Assembly (NCBI GenBank): GCA_946478845.1
Contig: CAMLDI010000009.1
Location: forward strand, 1 to 64,000
Length of the DNA stretch: 64,000 nucleotides
Direction of reading: 5' to 3'
DNA from: an uncultured Paenibacillaceae bacterium
GTDB lineage: Bacteria > Bacillota > Bacilli > Aneurinibacillales > Aneurinibacillaceae
Numbering within the stretch: position 1 is the first letter of the stretch; each line of letters begins with the position of its first letter. Below, in pieces: positions 1 to 9,524 of this stretch. A program made the position numbers and the translations under genes. Under the pieces are notes generated by a model. That model ran no database searches and was not told the DNA's origin. It was given only the letters and a program-made list of their open reading frames with translations.

Positions 1-525
<525 letters not shown>

Positions 526-549
526 AAAGTAACCAATATTTTAAAAAAT

Positions 550-593
550 AAAAGCTTGTAGAGAATGAAATTGTTCTCTACAAGCTTTTTTTT
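550..593 (+). terminator. Rho-independent terminator
   Basis: A 16-bp stem (550-565 with 574-589) with an 8-base loop is followed by a T run. It lies just after the stop codon of the truncated collagen-like gene. Confidence 0.9.
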
Positions 594-685
594 ACAAAAA
601 ATATTTATATGTTGTTGTAAAAGCTTAATGTCATGTTTAACAGGAGTATAGGCATATAATTTCAGCAGAAAGAAGGGGGATGTAC

Positions 686-1777
686 ATGAAAAACTTAATC
701 ATAAATGGCAATTTTGAGACAGGCACATTAGCCCCTTTTGCAGGAAGAAATGTTTTAATTCAAGCTAAGTATAGCCAATCAGGACAATTTAGCGCTCTCA
801 TTCCTGGAGGATATCAGGAATCCAATCTTCAGCAATCTGTCTCAATTTATCCAGGTTCACAATTACAATTCAGGGTTTCTCTAGCTAAAAGTGGAGGGCA
901 GGATAGCCCACCGATTACTCTAATTATTGCGTATCAAACTTCAACATATGTTTTTATTGAATATGGACTTAAAATAGAAATTCAAACAAATCAATTGCCT
1001 GATGTATTGGGTGGCAGTTGGTTACATTTAATAGAAAACCCCATATCTCCCCCACCCAATGCTGCCTATGCCCAGGTACTTATCACAAAACCAACTTCAA
1101 AAGGAACAGCAGATATTTTAATAGATGAAATTCAATTGATTGAGATAAATAATGATGTTTATTTACATACCCAAACAATAAGGACACAACAGGTAAAACT
1201 AATGCAAATGTCGGGTTTAGAATTGCTGCTACCTAATGTGATCGGAGCAACAGGTACCACAGGTGCAACAGGTGCAATGGGGATCACCGGAGCCACAGGA
1301 TTTACCGGACCAACGGGTTCCACCGGGCCACAGGTGTCTGCTATATACGGACAAATATATAAAACATCGACTCAAAGTGTAGCCAGTAATACTGCAGTAA
1401 CATTTAATAACAATGTTAATTTATCGGGGATAAGCCATACAGCCCCCTCTGGAAATATTGTTATCAATACAGGTGGAACCTATTTCTTATCTTTTTCTGC
1501 CATCGTGGAGTCTGATGCGCTGGCTTTAAAAGACCAATCCTTTGCCATCTTTAATAATGGGTCCATTGTTGCTAATACCAATTTTGGGATTTCAACACCG
1601 GGCATTAGCCTATCAGTAACTGGAGTTTATGAGGTTTCAGGATCTGCCATCATTGTTGTTGCAAGTGGAAATACATTAACCTTAGTGAACACTACCGAAT
1701 CTTCTATCACAATACCAACAGGAATTGGGAATCAAACTGTTATTAATGCATCGGTGGCTCTTTTTCGCATTGCTTAA
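686..1777 (+). CDS. NTTRR-F1 domain collagen-like protein with BclA-type C-terminus
   Basis: Residues 1 to about 165 form an N-terminal beta-rich module beginning NLIINGNFETG, typical of the NTTRR-F1 ('N-terminal to repeat in Firmicutes') domain. A short Gly-X-Thr stalk of about ten triplets follows (about 190-215), then a jelly-roll tail like the BclA C-terminal domain. I chose ATG 686 because GAAGGGGG (672-679) is correctly spaced for it, while the ATG at 680 overlaps that site. The next gene is a clear paralogue and starts with the same MKNL motif. The two are 32 bp apart and probably co-transcribed. No signal peptide is seen, as expected for a protein assembled on the spore from the mother-cell cytoplasm. 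Confidence 0.85.
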   Translation: MKNLIINGNFETGTLAPFAGRNVLIQAKYSQSGQFSALIPGGYQESNLQQSVSIYPGSQLQFRVSLAKSGGQDSPPITLIIAYQTSTYVFIEYGLKIEIQTNQLPDVLGGSWLHLIENPISPPPNAAYAQVLITKPTSKGTADILIDEIQLIEINNDVYLHTQTIRTQQVKLMQMSGLELLLPNVIGATGTTGATGAMGITGATGFTGPTGSTGPQVSAIYGQIYKTSTQSVASNTAVTFNNNVNLSGISHTAPSGNIVINTGGTYFLSFSAIVESDALALKDQSFAIFNNGSIVANTNFGISTPGISLSVTGVYEVSGSAIIVVASGNTLTLVNTTESSITIPTGIGNQTVINASVALFRIA

Positions 1778-1809
1778 TCACATTATTTCAGCGTAAAGAG
1801 AGGGAAAGT

Positions 1810-2904
1810 ATGATGAAGAATTTAATGATAAACAGTAGTTTTGAAACAGGATCCATCGCCCCCTTTACCGGGCTAAATGTATCAATCACATCTTCATATC
1901 ATCATACAGGCCAATTTAGTTGCCTGTTTCCAGGAGGTAATCGCCCATCACATTTACTTCAATCAGTCCTCATTATCCCTGGTGTATCATTGAAATTAAC
2001 CCTTTTCCTGGCAAAAGTGGGGGAAAGTCCGGGTCCTCCCATGACTTTAACTCTCGTTTATCAAACGGAAACCTTTCAATTCATTGATTACGGATTAAAA
2101 ATTGAAATTCAAGGAAACCAGTTGCCTAATGCAATCCAAGGAAATTGGTTAGAAGTGTCTCAACCCCTCCAATCTCCCCCTCCTAATGCCCTTTATGCCC
2201 AGGTAGTTATTACTAAGTCAGGTACTATCGGTTCTGCAGACGTATTAATTGATGATATTCTATTATGGGATACTCATGAAATAAATGAAGTACAAGGGGC
2301 GGCCATCCGTTCTGAACAACAGGTACAATTGATGCAGTTAAATGGTTTGGAGTTACTTGTACCCAATCTAGTTGGAACGACTGGTGCTACTGGAGCTACT
2401 GGCCCAATTGGAATGACTGGAGCAACAGGGGTTACAGGTTCTACGGGAGAAACTGGCCCTCCTGTAACAACAACATACGGACAAATTTATAATACATCTA
2501 GTCAAAGTGTAGAAAGTGAATCTGCGATTACCTTTAATAACAACTCTAATCTTTCGGATATTACCCATACTACATCTTCAGGAAATATTGTAGTAGGAAC
2601 TGCTGGAACTTACTATGTAACGTTTACAGTATCTGTGCAATCGATTATTGTTGTCGGAAAAGACCATGCTTTTGCCCTCTTTAATAACGGGACATTGGTT
2701 CCTAATATGAACTACGGGATTACCACTCCCGGAATTAGCCTTTCAACTGGAAATTATCAGGTAACCGGTTCGGCCATGGTGGCCTTAGAAAGTGGAGCCA
2801 CCTTAACTTTAGTGAATACAACTGGAGTTTCAATTACCTTGCCAACAGGAATTGGAAACCAAACTATGGTAAATTCATCGGTGACTCTTGTCCGCCTTTC
2901 CTAA
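1810..2904 (+). CDS. NTTRR-F1 domain collagen-like protein, tandem paralogue
   Basis: It has the same three-part architecture as its upstream neighbour: an N-terminal beta module beginning NLMINSSFETG, a Gly-X-Thr stalk of about ten triplets near residues 195-220, and a BclA-type C-terminal jelly-roll. Similarity runs through the whole length, so this is a tandem duplication. AGAGGG ahead of two successive ATGs (1810, 1813) leaves a one-codon uncertainty at the start. The role is probably a spore-surface filament or coat component. Threonines in GXT triplets are the usual O-glycosylation sites in this class, which gives meaning to the glycosyltransferase that follows. Confidence 0.85.
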   Translation: MMKNLMINSSFETGSIAPFTGLNVSITSSYHHTGQFSCLFPGGNRPSHLLQSVLIIPGVSLKLTLFLAKVGESPGPPMTLTLVYQTETFQFIDYGLKIEIQGNQLPNAIQGNWLEVSQPLQSPPPNALYAQVVITKSGTIGSADVLIDDILLWDTHEINEVQGAAIRSEQQVQLMQLNGLELLVPNLVGTTGATGATGPIGMTGATGVTGSTGETGPPVTTTYGQIYNTSSQSVESESAITFNNNSNLSDITHTTSSGNIVVGTAGTYYVTFTVSVQSIIVVGKDHAFALFNNGTLVPNMNYGITTPGISLSTGNYQVTGSAMVALESGATLTLVNTTGVSITLPTGIGNQTMVNSSVTLVRLS

Positions 2905-3018
2905 AATGAATCCCCAAATTCATGTGGTGTTCATTTTTTTTCTTATGGAAGAATATATTGTTTTCAGGCCCATATTCCCTGGTGTTCATTTCTTTATGAG
3001 AAAGAAGGGATTGGACAA

Positions 3019-4107
3019 ATGGTGACAATAAGTTTATGTATGATTGTAAAAAATGAAGAAAATACTCTCCCCCGCTGCCTTAATTCCATAAAAGATTTAG
3101 TTGATGAAATCAATATTGTTGACACGGGTTCTACAGATAAGACTATAGAAATCGCTAAACAATTTACAGAACGGGTATTCCACTTTTCCTGGGTAAATAG
3201 TTTTGCGAAAGCAAGAAATTATTCCTTTAGTTTGGCTACCAAAGATTATATTTTATTTTTAGATGCAGATGATGTTTTGCTGGAGGAAGACCGTGAAAAG
3301 TTTAGGAAATTAAAAGAGACACTCGATCTTTCTGTTGACGGGGTTTCTATGATTTATCAAACGGGATTTGACCAATATGGAAATGTAACCTTAAGCTATC
3401 GCAGAAATCGTTTATCCAAAAGAGAAAGGAAATTTCAATGGATTGGAGATATTCATGAGTATTTAGATGTGCGGGGCGTAATTATTCATGCGGATGTGGC
3501 AGTCACCCATAAGAAAGAGAAGAAAGTAGAATCCAGGGGTAGGAATCGCAGTATTTTTGAAGAGAAATTAGAACGTGGGGATGTTTTTACAGAACGGGAT
3601 TATTTTTATTATGGAAATGAACTGAGAGAGCATGGCCATTATCAAAAAGCCATTGAAAATTATACGAAGAGCCTGGAGATAAAAGAAGGTTGGGTAGAAG
3701 ATAAGCTGTTTGCCTGTATTTATATGGGAGATTGCTATCGGTTATTGGATGACCTTGACCAGGAGAGAAATGCTTTGCTTACCAGTTTTCATTATGGTCC
3801 ACCCCGGGCTGAAGCCATGTCCCGTTTAGGATATAACTTTTTGCAACGGCAGGAGTATCAAACAGCGATATTCTGGTATGATCTTGCTACACGTTTAAAA
3901 CCAGATCCCAACCAATTGAGCTTTAGTTTCCCTGCTCTTTCTACCTGGTATCCCCATTTACATATGTGTGTGGCATATTATCGATTAGGGGAATATGAAA
4001 AGGCCTATGTGCATAATGAGGAAGCACGAAAATATCGCCCCGAAGATCCAAGTATCCTTCATAATAAAAAATTGCTAGAAGAGAAATTAGGGCTTCAGCC
4101 ATCATAA
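3019..4107 (+). CDS. Family 2 glycosyltransferase with TPR repeats
   Basis: Residues 1 to about 110 form a GT-A fold. They carry an SLCMIVKNEE start, a VDTGSTD nucleotide-sugar segment and the metal-binding DADD motif near residue 83. The C-terminal half (about 195-355) has helical TPR-like repeats, including HYQKAIENYTKSLEI and EYEKAYVHNEEA. GT2 enzymes with TPR tails commonly modify proteins or peptides. Position directly after two collagen-like genes suggests it glycosylates their Thr-rich stalks, though this is inference. RBS AGAAAGAAGGG precedes ATG 3019. The 3' end is built into a terminator stem. Confidence 0.85.
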   Translation: MVTISLCMIVKNEENTLPRCLNSIKDLVDEINIVDTGSTDKTIEIAKQFTERVFHFSWVNSFAKARNYSFSLATKDYILFLDADDVLLEEDREKFRKLKETLDLSVDGVSMIYQTGFDQYGNVTLSYRRNRLSKRERKFQWIGDIHEYLDVRGVIIHADVAVTHKKEKKVESRGRNRSIFEEKLERGDVFTERDYFYYGNELREHGHYQKAIENYTKSLEIKEGWVEDKLFACIYMGDCYRLLDDLDQERNALLTSFHYGPPRAEAMSRLGYNFLQRQEYQTAIFWYDLATRLKPDPNQLSFSFPALSTWYPHLHMCVAYYRLGEYEKAYVHNEEARKYRPEDPSILHNKKLLEEKLGLQPS

Positions 4108-4130
4108 GGCTGAAGCCATTTTCTTTTTAT
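4091..4130 (+). terminator. Terminator overlapping the glycosyltransferase stop codon
   Basis: A perfect 10-bp stem (4091-4100 with 4108-4117) has a 7-base loop that contains the TAA stop codon, followed by a T-rich tract. The upstream arm is therefore coding sequence. Confidence 0.85.
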
Positions 4131-4193
4131 AGAGGTTAATTTACTTTTTTATCGGAAAAAACTAATCTATAGATAAGGAGGCGGTTTTGTTTT

Positions 4194-4934
4194 ATGTATA
4201 CGATCTTATGGAAGGAATTTTTTTCTTTATTTAAAAGCTTTAAGTCCATTGCTGTTGTGGCTTTCTTTATATTTGTGACCTTTGTCATTTCACGATTTTT
4301 AGGCAAGTTTCCTTTTCTCCTTGAACAGGGTACCATGTCCCCCTTCTTATTAAGCATTCGCTTTTTAGTAGGGGCATTCGGTTTTTTATTTGGAATGGCT
4401 TTATCCCATGATATATTAAATCGAGAAATAGAGAGTCAAACCATTCGCTATTTGGTCACGAAAACCCCTCGCATTCATTTGATTACAGGAAAAAGTTTAG
4501 GAGTTTATCTGTTTTGGGTATTGAGTATTACAATATCCTTCTTAATTATTAGTTATTATGCTAAATCCCTTTTCTTTTTGAGTTATATTCAATTGCTTAG
4601 TTTTATGGCATATGTGGTAGGACTGACCATATTCCTTTCTTATTTTATTAAAAGAACAACCTACTCTATGTTTATTAGTGTAATTTTAGGCATTATAATC
4701 CCTGCACTGGGCGCTTTTGTTACGGGAATCAAAATAAATTGGGATTCTTTAATCTTTACATTGCCTACGAATACAACAACGGATAATCTCCTGGTTTTTA
4801 TCCCATATTATTTAAAATTTCTCTTGCCTTATTACTATTTTCCATTAGAAAATGGGTTAACATTACTGCCCTTTTTTATGGGAGTGTTATTTATAACGAT
4901 TGTCACCATCCTTTTTAAAAGGAGTGATTTATAA
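4194..4934 (+). CDS. ABC-2 type transporter permease
   Basis: This 246-residue protein has about six hydrophobic segments and no other domain. An early one is near residues 15-35 and the last near 225-240. It contains the ABC-2 style segment SHDILNREIESQTIRYLVTKTPR, in which a cytosolic loop follows the second helix, typical of NatB/CcmB-like permeases. AAGGAGG lies 12 bases ahead of the ATG. The stop overlaps the start of the ATPase gene (TAATG), so the two are translationally coupled and form one exporter. Substrate unknown. Confidence 0.85.
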   Translation: MYTILWKEFFSLFKSFKSIAVVAFFIFVTFVISRFLGKFPFLLEQGTMSPFLLSIRFLVGAFGFLFGMALSHDILNREIESQTIRYLVTKTPRIHLITGKSLGVYLFWVLSITISFLIISYYAKSLFFLSYIQLLSFMAYVVGLTIFLSYFIKRTTYSMFISVILGIIIPALGAFVTGIKINWDSLIFTLPTNTTTDNLLVFIPYYLKFLLPYYYFPLENGLTLLPFFMGVLFITIVTILFKRSDL

Positions 4935-5833
4935 TGAAAGTGATTGAGGTAAACAACTTAAAGAAGAAATTTGGAAATAAACTAATTGTTAAAGGAATTA
5001 CTTTTGATGTATATGAAGGGGAAATTTTTGGATTTATCGGCCGTAATGGGGCGGGAAAATCAACAACTGTGAATATGTTGACAGGCATTTCTTATCCTTC
5101 TGAGGGGAAAATTCGCATCCTAGGGCAGGAAAATATTGACCGTGTGAAAAAAGATATAGGAGTAATGCCTGATGCAGCAAATTATTATTATGATATGACT
5201 GCCCTTGATCATCTAAAATTTTTTGCTGGTGTAAAAAACATAAAAACCACTACAATAGAACTGATGAATATCCTGAAAATTGTAGGTTTAGAAGGAAATG
5301 AAAGAAAGAAAGTAAAAGCCTTCTCCTTTGGCATGAAGAAGAAGTTAGGAGTAGCCCAGGCTTTAATAGGGAATCCTCGCGTTCTTTTTTTAGACGAGCC
5401 TACATCTGGATTAGATATTCAATCCTCTTTAGAAATTCAACAGTTAATCCTGCAACTGGCTAAAGAAAAGAAGACTATTTTTATGACTTCCCATAACCTG
5501 GCGGAAGTTGAGAAAATATGTACCAGAATTGCAATAATTGAAGATGGGGTTATTAATAAATATGGATCCATGGAAGACCTCCAAAAGAAATACACCAATG
5601 AACAATTGGTCTCCATAGAAATTGGTGATTCTCCCCAGAAGAAAGTAGAGAGAATCAATGCTATTTTATCACCTTATGTCATTGAGAATCATTACAAAGA
5701 AGGGCGGTTGTATTGTAGAATTAAAGATAGAAGGGAAACGCCAAAAATTATTTTCGCCTTGAGTAAAGAAGAAATTGAGATTTTTGAAGTGAAGCAAGAA
5801 AAGGCTACCTTAGAAGAAATCTTTTTAAATTAG
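4934..5833 (+). CDS. ABC transporter ATP-binding protein
   Basis: Walker A GRNGAGKST is at residues 36-44, the signature FSFGMKKK near 130, Walker B VLFLDEP with D-loop SGLD near 148-160, and H-loop TSHN near 184. All catalytic elements are present. The roughly 80-residue C-terminal extension is usual for ABC-2 drug or lipid exporters of the CcmA/NatA type. The start overlaps the permease stop by one base. Together the two genes encode a half-size exporter energised in the cytoplasm. No gene nearby identifies the cargo. Confidence 0.9.
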   Translation: MKVIEVNNLKKKFGNKLIVKGITFDVYEGEIFGFIGRNGAGKSTTVNMLTGISYPSEGKIRILGQENIDRVKKDIGVMPDAANYYYDMTALDHLKFFAGVKNIKTTTIELMNILKIVGLEGNERKKVKAFSFGMKKKLGVAQALIGNPRVLFLDEPTSGLDIQSSLEIQQLILQLAKEKKTIFMTSHNLAEVEKICTRIAIIEDGVINKYGSMEDLQKKYTNEQLVSIEIGDSPQKKVERINAILSPYVIENHYKEGRLYCRIKDRRETPKIIFALSKEEIEIFEVKQEKATLEEIFLN

Positions 5834-5868
5834 AAGACCCTTGATGTATATGTTGTGGAGGTTTTCCC

Positions 5869-6372
5869 ATGCAGAAAAGCTATAATATTTGGATTATCGC
5901 ATTTTTTTCGATTATCCTTGCATCCATTACTTTTTATCAAGTTGTGACTGCTGTTTTTACGGAGAATGAATTTAGCTCGTTGGAACAGGTGCAGCAGTTT
6001 ATCCAAACCCAACCGGAAGTAACAATGTACAAGGATTTTAATGAGAAATTTGAAGGTCCCATTCCAGAAAATGAAGTTCACCATACGTATGCAGTGTTTA
6101 ATAATCATGGGAAAAAAATTAAATTTATTTGGTTGGAATTTGAGGACAATAAAAAAGCGAAAGAATATTACCTTTTATATAATCAGAGATTTGAGGATCA
6201 AACCATATTAAATGATTTAGAAAGAACCTTCTTTGATGATTATTCCTATCGGACGTTGATTCTTCCCGAAGAAAAAATCTTTTGTTACCAGAATAAAAAA
6301 TGGGTCATGATTATGGAAGGAGAAAACGAAGAGGTTACCAATTTATGGAATCTCTATTTAAAAACATTATAG
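5869..6372 (+). CDS. Uncharacterised membrane-anchored protein
   Basis: I do not recognise this 167-residue protein. Residues 8-28 are one hydrophobic segment that could be an anchor or uncleaved signal. The remainder is soluble, acidic and rich in Phe/Tyr/Glu and would face outside. No cysteines form a recognisable motif. RBS GTGGAGG is 11 bases ahead of ATG 5869. It lies 35 bp after the ABC ATPase and 13 bp before the methyltransferase, in the same direction, so it is probably part of that transcript. Confidence 0.65.
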   Translation: MQKSYNIWIIAFFSIILASITFYQVVTAVFTENEFSSLEQVQQFIQTQPEVTMYKDFNEKFEGPIPENEVHHTYAVFNNHGKKIKFIWLEFEDNKKAKEYYLLYNQRFEDQTILNDLERTFFDDYSYRTLILPEEKIFCYQNKKWVMIMEGENEEVTNLWNLYLKTL

Positions 6373-6385
6373 AGGGGGTCTTATA

Positions 6386-7144
6386 TTGGATGAGGATTTA
6401 ACCAAAAAAAAAGTGCAGGAGCAGTTCGCTAAAAATGCGCAAAAGTATGTTGAAAGTGAATCTCATGCCAGAGGAATAGATTTATCCTTAATCAATGAAT
6501 GGGTAAAACCTGAATCCAGCTGGGATGTCTTGGATGTTGCCACAGGGGGAGGCCATGTGGCTAGACTTTTGTCCCCTCTCGTTCACCATGTGTATGCTAC
6601 AGATTTAACAAAAGAGATGCTGGCCAATACAGCAAAACATTTAAATCAGGAACGGAATGTTCAATTTGTTATAGCTGATGCAGAGTCTCTGCCTTTTTTG
6701 GATCATGCCTTTGAATTGGTGGCCTGTCGGATTGCAGCCCACCATTTTCCCCACCCACAAAATTTTGTTAGAGAAGTAGCCAGAGTATTAAAACCAGGTG
6801 GATTATTCTTATTCATTGACAATGTTTCCCCGGAAGATGGGGAAAAAGCCGATTTTCTAAATACCTTTGAAAAACTGCGGGATGTTAGCCATTCCCGTTG
6901 TTTATCCATTACGGAGTGGAAACAATTGTTTGCAGCCTCTGGCCTGGCTGGCATTCAAGAAAATCAGCGTAAGAAAACGTTAAATTTCTCCCAATGGGTT
7001 GAACGGACAGTAAACAGTAAAGAACAAAGGAATCATGTAGAACAATTTATGTTTACAACAAATGCAGAATTAAAAGAGTATTTTGGGATTACAAGGGAAT
7101 CCTTTCAAATTGATGAGTGGATGGCATTATATCAAAAAGCATAA
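6386..7144 (+). CDS. Class I SAM-dependent methyltransferase
   Basis: It begins at TTG 6386, with AGAGGGGG seven bases upstream and no in-frame ATG alternative. Motif I VLDVATGGGHVA is at residues 48-59, an acidic motif II (YATDLTKEM) follows, then an ADAESLPF motif and the FDNVSPEDG post-motif. This is the Methyltransf_11 pattern seen in UbiE- or YcgJ-like enzymes. Length (252) is normal. The substrate cannot be told from sequence. It is convergent with sfsA, with only 9 bp between the stops and no clear terminator. Confidence 0.85.
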   Translation: MDEDLTKKKVQEQFAKNAQKYVESESHARGIDLSLINEWVKPESSWDVLDVATGGGHVARLLSPLVHHVYATDLTKEMLANTAKHLNQERNVQFVIADAESLPFLDHAFELVACRIAAHHFPHPQNFVREVARVLKPGGLFLFIDNVSPEDGEKADFLNTFEKLRDVSHSRCLSITEWKQLFAASGLAGIQENQRKKTLNFSQWVERTVNSKEQRNHVEQFMFTTNAELKEYFGITRESFQIDEWMALYQKA

Positions 7145-7153
7145 CACTTCATC

Positions 7154-7852
7154 TCAGAATTTCACGGTGACAGGAGCCCCTATGGCAAGTCCCGTTTCGG
7201 TTACTATAGAATCATAACAAAGGACCTTAACTCCTTCTGTTGCTGCATATCTGAGGGCACGGGCAAAGTCAGGGTCCATTTTTTTATTTGGGGTAAAATA
7301 GGTTACCCCTTTTAATTGGATTAAGAAAAAAATAAATCCTTGATCCCCTTTTTTTACGGCTTCTACTAACTCATAAATATGTTTTGTTCCTCTTTTCGTG
7401 GGGGCATCAGGAAACATGGCTACTCCATTGTCTTCTAAAGTGACCCCTTTTACTTCAATCCAACATCTTCCTTCTGCTGTTTCTGCAAAAAGGTCAAAGC
7501 GGGAATTTCCAAAAGTCACTTCCCTTCTTAAGGATCGTACATTTATTATTTCCCTAATTTTTCCATCCGAGATTCCTTCATATACTACCTGATTAGGGGC
7601 CTGGGAGTCCATATTAATGAGGATCTCTTCTTTGTAGACTGCTACTAATGAATAGGGGGTTTTTCTCGCAGGGTTTTGTGTCTTTTCCAAAATAACCTGT
7701 GCCCCGGGAAGAAGTAATTCTTTGCACCGTCCTGTATTTTTTACATGAACCACCTGTTCTTGCCCATCAATGGTTACATGGGCAATAAAGCGATTGACTC
7801 GTTTAATAAACGTACCGATTACAATTTCATGATAGTTCATGGGTTCCCCCAT
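7154..7852 (-). CDS. sfsA: SfsA family DNA/RNA nuclease
   Basis: SfsA proteins combine an N-terminal OB-like nucleic-acid binding part with a restriction-endonuclease-like core. Here the conserved HVKNTGRCKELL segment sits near residue 35. The nuclease residues appear as RFDLF followed by WIEVKGVTL (ExK near 130), and PTKRGTKH follows. Length 232 is normal. The start is uncertain: ATG 7852 overlaps the upstream gene by 26 bp, while ATG 7840 has a better GGGGG site five bases ahead. The gene is probably co-transcribed with the upstream ttcA-like gene. SfsA was first linked to sugar fermentation in E. coli; nuclease activity is the better-supported role. Confidence 0.9.
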   Translation of the reverse strand: MGEPMNYHEIVIGTFIKRVNRFIAHVTIDGQEQVVHVKNTGRCKELLLPGAQVILEKTQNPARKTPYSLVAVYKEEILINMDSQAPNQVVYEGISDGKIREIINVRSLRREVTFGNSRFDLFAETAEGRCWIEVKGVTLEDNGVAMFPDAPTKRGTKHIYELVEAVKKGDQGFIFFLIQLKGVTYFTPNKKMDPDFARALRYAATEGVKVLCYDSIVTETGLAIGAPVTVKF

Positions 7853-8588
7853 CTACATTCCAAAAATCATGCAATTCTACATGGGAAACCCCATGTAAGA
7901 ATTTTTGGCGAAGGTCGGGATAATGTACGCTTAACCCTTTTACCAATTCTTTTATTTCTTCCCGTTTGGTTTTTTTATTTGCAGGACAAGGGTTTTGAAT
8001 GACTGGAATTTTTTTGGCCTGAACAAATTTAATAATTTTCTCTTCTTCAATCGCAATCAAGGGGCGAATAATTGTAATATTTGAGCGGTCTAAATAGGTT
8101 TTGGGTTGAAATGTCCCCATTTTTCCGTTGAATAACAAATTCATAAAGAAGGTTTCTAACCCATCATCTAAATGATGTCCTAGGGCTACTTTATTGCATC
8201 CTAATGAGGCGGCATACTCGTATAATATCCCTCTTCTCATGTTAGCACAGAGGGAACATGGATTTTTTTCTTTACGGATGTTAAAAACAACTTGTCCAAT
8301 GGTTGTTTCCTGAATATGAAGGTCATGTCCTAATCGGGAAACAAAATTTTTCATAGGGGACAGATCCATTCCTGCAAACCCAAGGGTTAAGGTGATAGGA
8401 ATGATTTCAAAGGGAACGGGGAATTGTTTTTGTAACGCTGTTAACAAATACAAAAGGGTGGAACTATCTTTGCCTCCAGATAATCCAATGGCAACCCGAT
8501 CCTCTTCTTCAATCATTCCATAGATTTGCACCGTTTTTATTAAAGGCTTCATAAGCCGCAATCGTTCGTTATTTGTTAGATATACCAT
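7827..8588 (-). CDS. TtcA family tRNA 2-thiolation enzyme
   Basis: An ATP-pyrophosphatase with PP-loop SGGKDSS near residue 36 that adenylates a tRNA base before sulfur insertion. The CSLC pair and the later NPCP cysteine match the three ligands of the TtcA [4Fe-4S] cluster. 2-thiocytidine-32 in tRNA is the family's reaction; the exact base modified is not proven here. ATG 8588 is chosen over TTG 8633 because GAGGGG lies seven bases ahead of it. The gene ends inside the sfsA start region. Confidence 0.85.
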   Translation of the reverse strand: MVYLTNNERLRLMKPLIKTVQIYGMIEEEDRVAIGLSGGKDSSTLLYLLTALQKQFPVPFEIIPITLTLGFAGMDLSPMKNFVSRLGHDLHIQETTIGQVVFNIRKEKNPCSLCANMRRGILYEYAASLGCNKVALGHHLDDGLETFFMNLLFNGKMGTFQPKTYLDRSNITIIRPLIAIEEEKIIKFVQAKKIPVIQNPCPANKKTKREEIKELVKGLSVHYPDLRQKFLHGVSHVELHDFWNVDGGTHELS

Positions 8589-8653
8589 AATGTTACCCCT
8601 CATATTAAATATAGGAAAAGTATATCTTGCCAATTGTTTTTGGACAAGATAGT

Positions 8654-8691
8654 GAAGGAATATCCGCCTCTGGATATTCCTTCTTTGTTTT
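8654..8691 (+). terminator. Strong hairpin with T-rich tail in a 5' region
   Basis: A 12-bp perfect stem (8654-8665 with 8672-8683) is followed by TTTGTTTT. It looks like a plus-strand terminator, yet no plus-strand gene ends nearby. It lies between divergent genes and ahead of the GlnL-like repeats. It may block stray transcription into the ABC locus, or terminate a leader transcript. Confidence 0.55.
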
Positions 8692-8712
8692 AAGGAAAAA
8701 AAATTAAAACTT

Positions 8713-8738
8713 TTTTGTAGGTTTTTGTAGGTTTTCGT
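8713..8738 (+). promoter_or_regulatory. Putative GlnL operator, triple TTTTGT direct repeat
   Basis: TTTTGT-N4-TTTTGT-N4-TTTCGT, each unit 10 bp apart with AGGT as both spacers. In B. subtilis the response regulator GlnL (YcbB) is reported to bind TTTTGT-N4-TTTTGT ahead of the glutaminase/glutamine-transport operon. A GlnL-type regulator is encoded 3 kb downstream, and the first gene after these repeats is a GlnQ-like ATPase. The 10-bp phase places the repeats on one face of the helix. Confidence 0.75.
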
Positions 8739-8775
8739 AGTTTGTATCTTTTAATAAGGTGAGGAGGTGAAAAGA

Positions 8776-9501
8776 GTGATCAATTTTTATGGAATTCATA
8801 AACAATACGCTAACTTTCATGCATTGAAGAATATCAATTTACATATCGAACTGGGAGAAGTCGTAGCGATTATTGGTCCCTCTGGTGCTGGAAAAAGTAC
8901 CCTTCTTCGCTGTATTAATGGATTGGAAAAGCCTACGGGTGGGGAGTTAGTGGTTCATTCTATGAAAATCATGGACCCTGGCCTAAAAATAAAGCAATTG
9001 CGCCGCCATGTAGGGATGGTTTTTCAGGAACCTAATCTGTACCCCCATATGTCGATAATAGAAAATATGATTTTAGCTCCTGTGCAAGTTGCTCAGCTTT
9101 CCCCGGCGGTGGCAAGGGACATTGCCATGCATTATCTCAATAAAGTGGGATTGGGGGATAAACGGGATTCCTATCCTTTCCAGTTATCCAAAGGGGAGCA
9201 ACAGCGTGCCAGTATTGCTCGAGCTTTAGTTATGAAGCCAAGAATAATGCTATTTGATGAGCCTACCGCTTCTTTAAAGCAAGAAATGGTTGAAGAAGTG
9301 TTAGAAGTGATTAGAGGATTGGTTCGGGAAGGGTTAACTATGGTCATTGCTTCCAATGACATTTGCTTTGCCAGGGAAGTAGCGGACCGAATTGTTTATA
9401 TGGACCTTGGCCGCATTATTGAAGAAGGAACTCCTGCAGACTTGTTTAATCAACCCAAGCAGGCGCGTACCAGACAATACCTTTGCCATTTACAACAATA
9501 A
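8776..9501 (+). CDS. GlnQ-like amino acid ABC transporter ATPase with altered motifs
   Basis: The sequence aligns along its whole length with polar amino acid ABC ATPases (GlnQ/HisP). It has Walker A GPSGAGKST near residue 34, MVFQEPNLYPHMS, Walker B MLFDEPT and the FAREVADR tail. Three usually invariant elements differ: signature LSGGQ reads LSKGE, D-loop SALD reads ASLK, and the H-loop histidine (usually VTHE) is Asn in ASND. Catalysis may be weak or lost. GTG 8776 is taken as start because GAGGAGG (8761-8767) is correctly spaced for it and overlaps the GTG at 8767. It is first in an operon with a binding-protein remnant and one permease. Confidence 0.85.
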   Translation: MINFYGIHKQYANFHALKNINLHIELGEVVAIIGPSGAGKSTLLRCINGLEKPTGGELVVHSMKIMDPGLKIKQLRRHVGMVFQEPNLYPHMSIIENMILAPVQVAQLSPAVARDIAMHYLNKVGLGDKRDSYPFQLSKGEQQRASIARALVMKPRIMLFDEPTASLKQEMVEEVLEVIRGLVREGLTMVIASNDICFAREVADRIVYMDLGRIIEEGTPADLFNQPKQARTRQYLCHLQQ

Positions 9502-9524
9502 TCTTTTGAGGAGGAATGTTCTCC

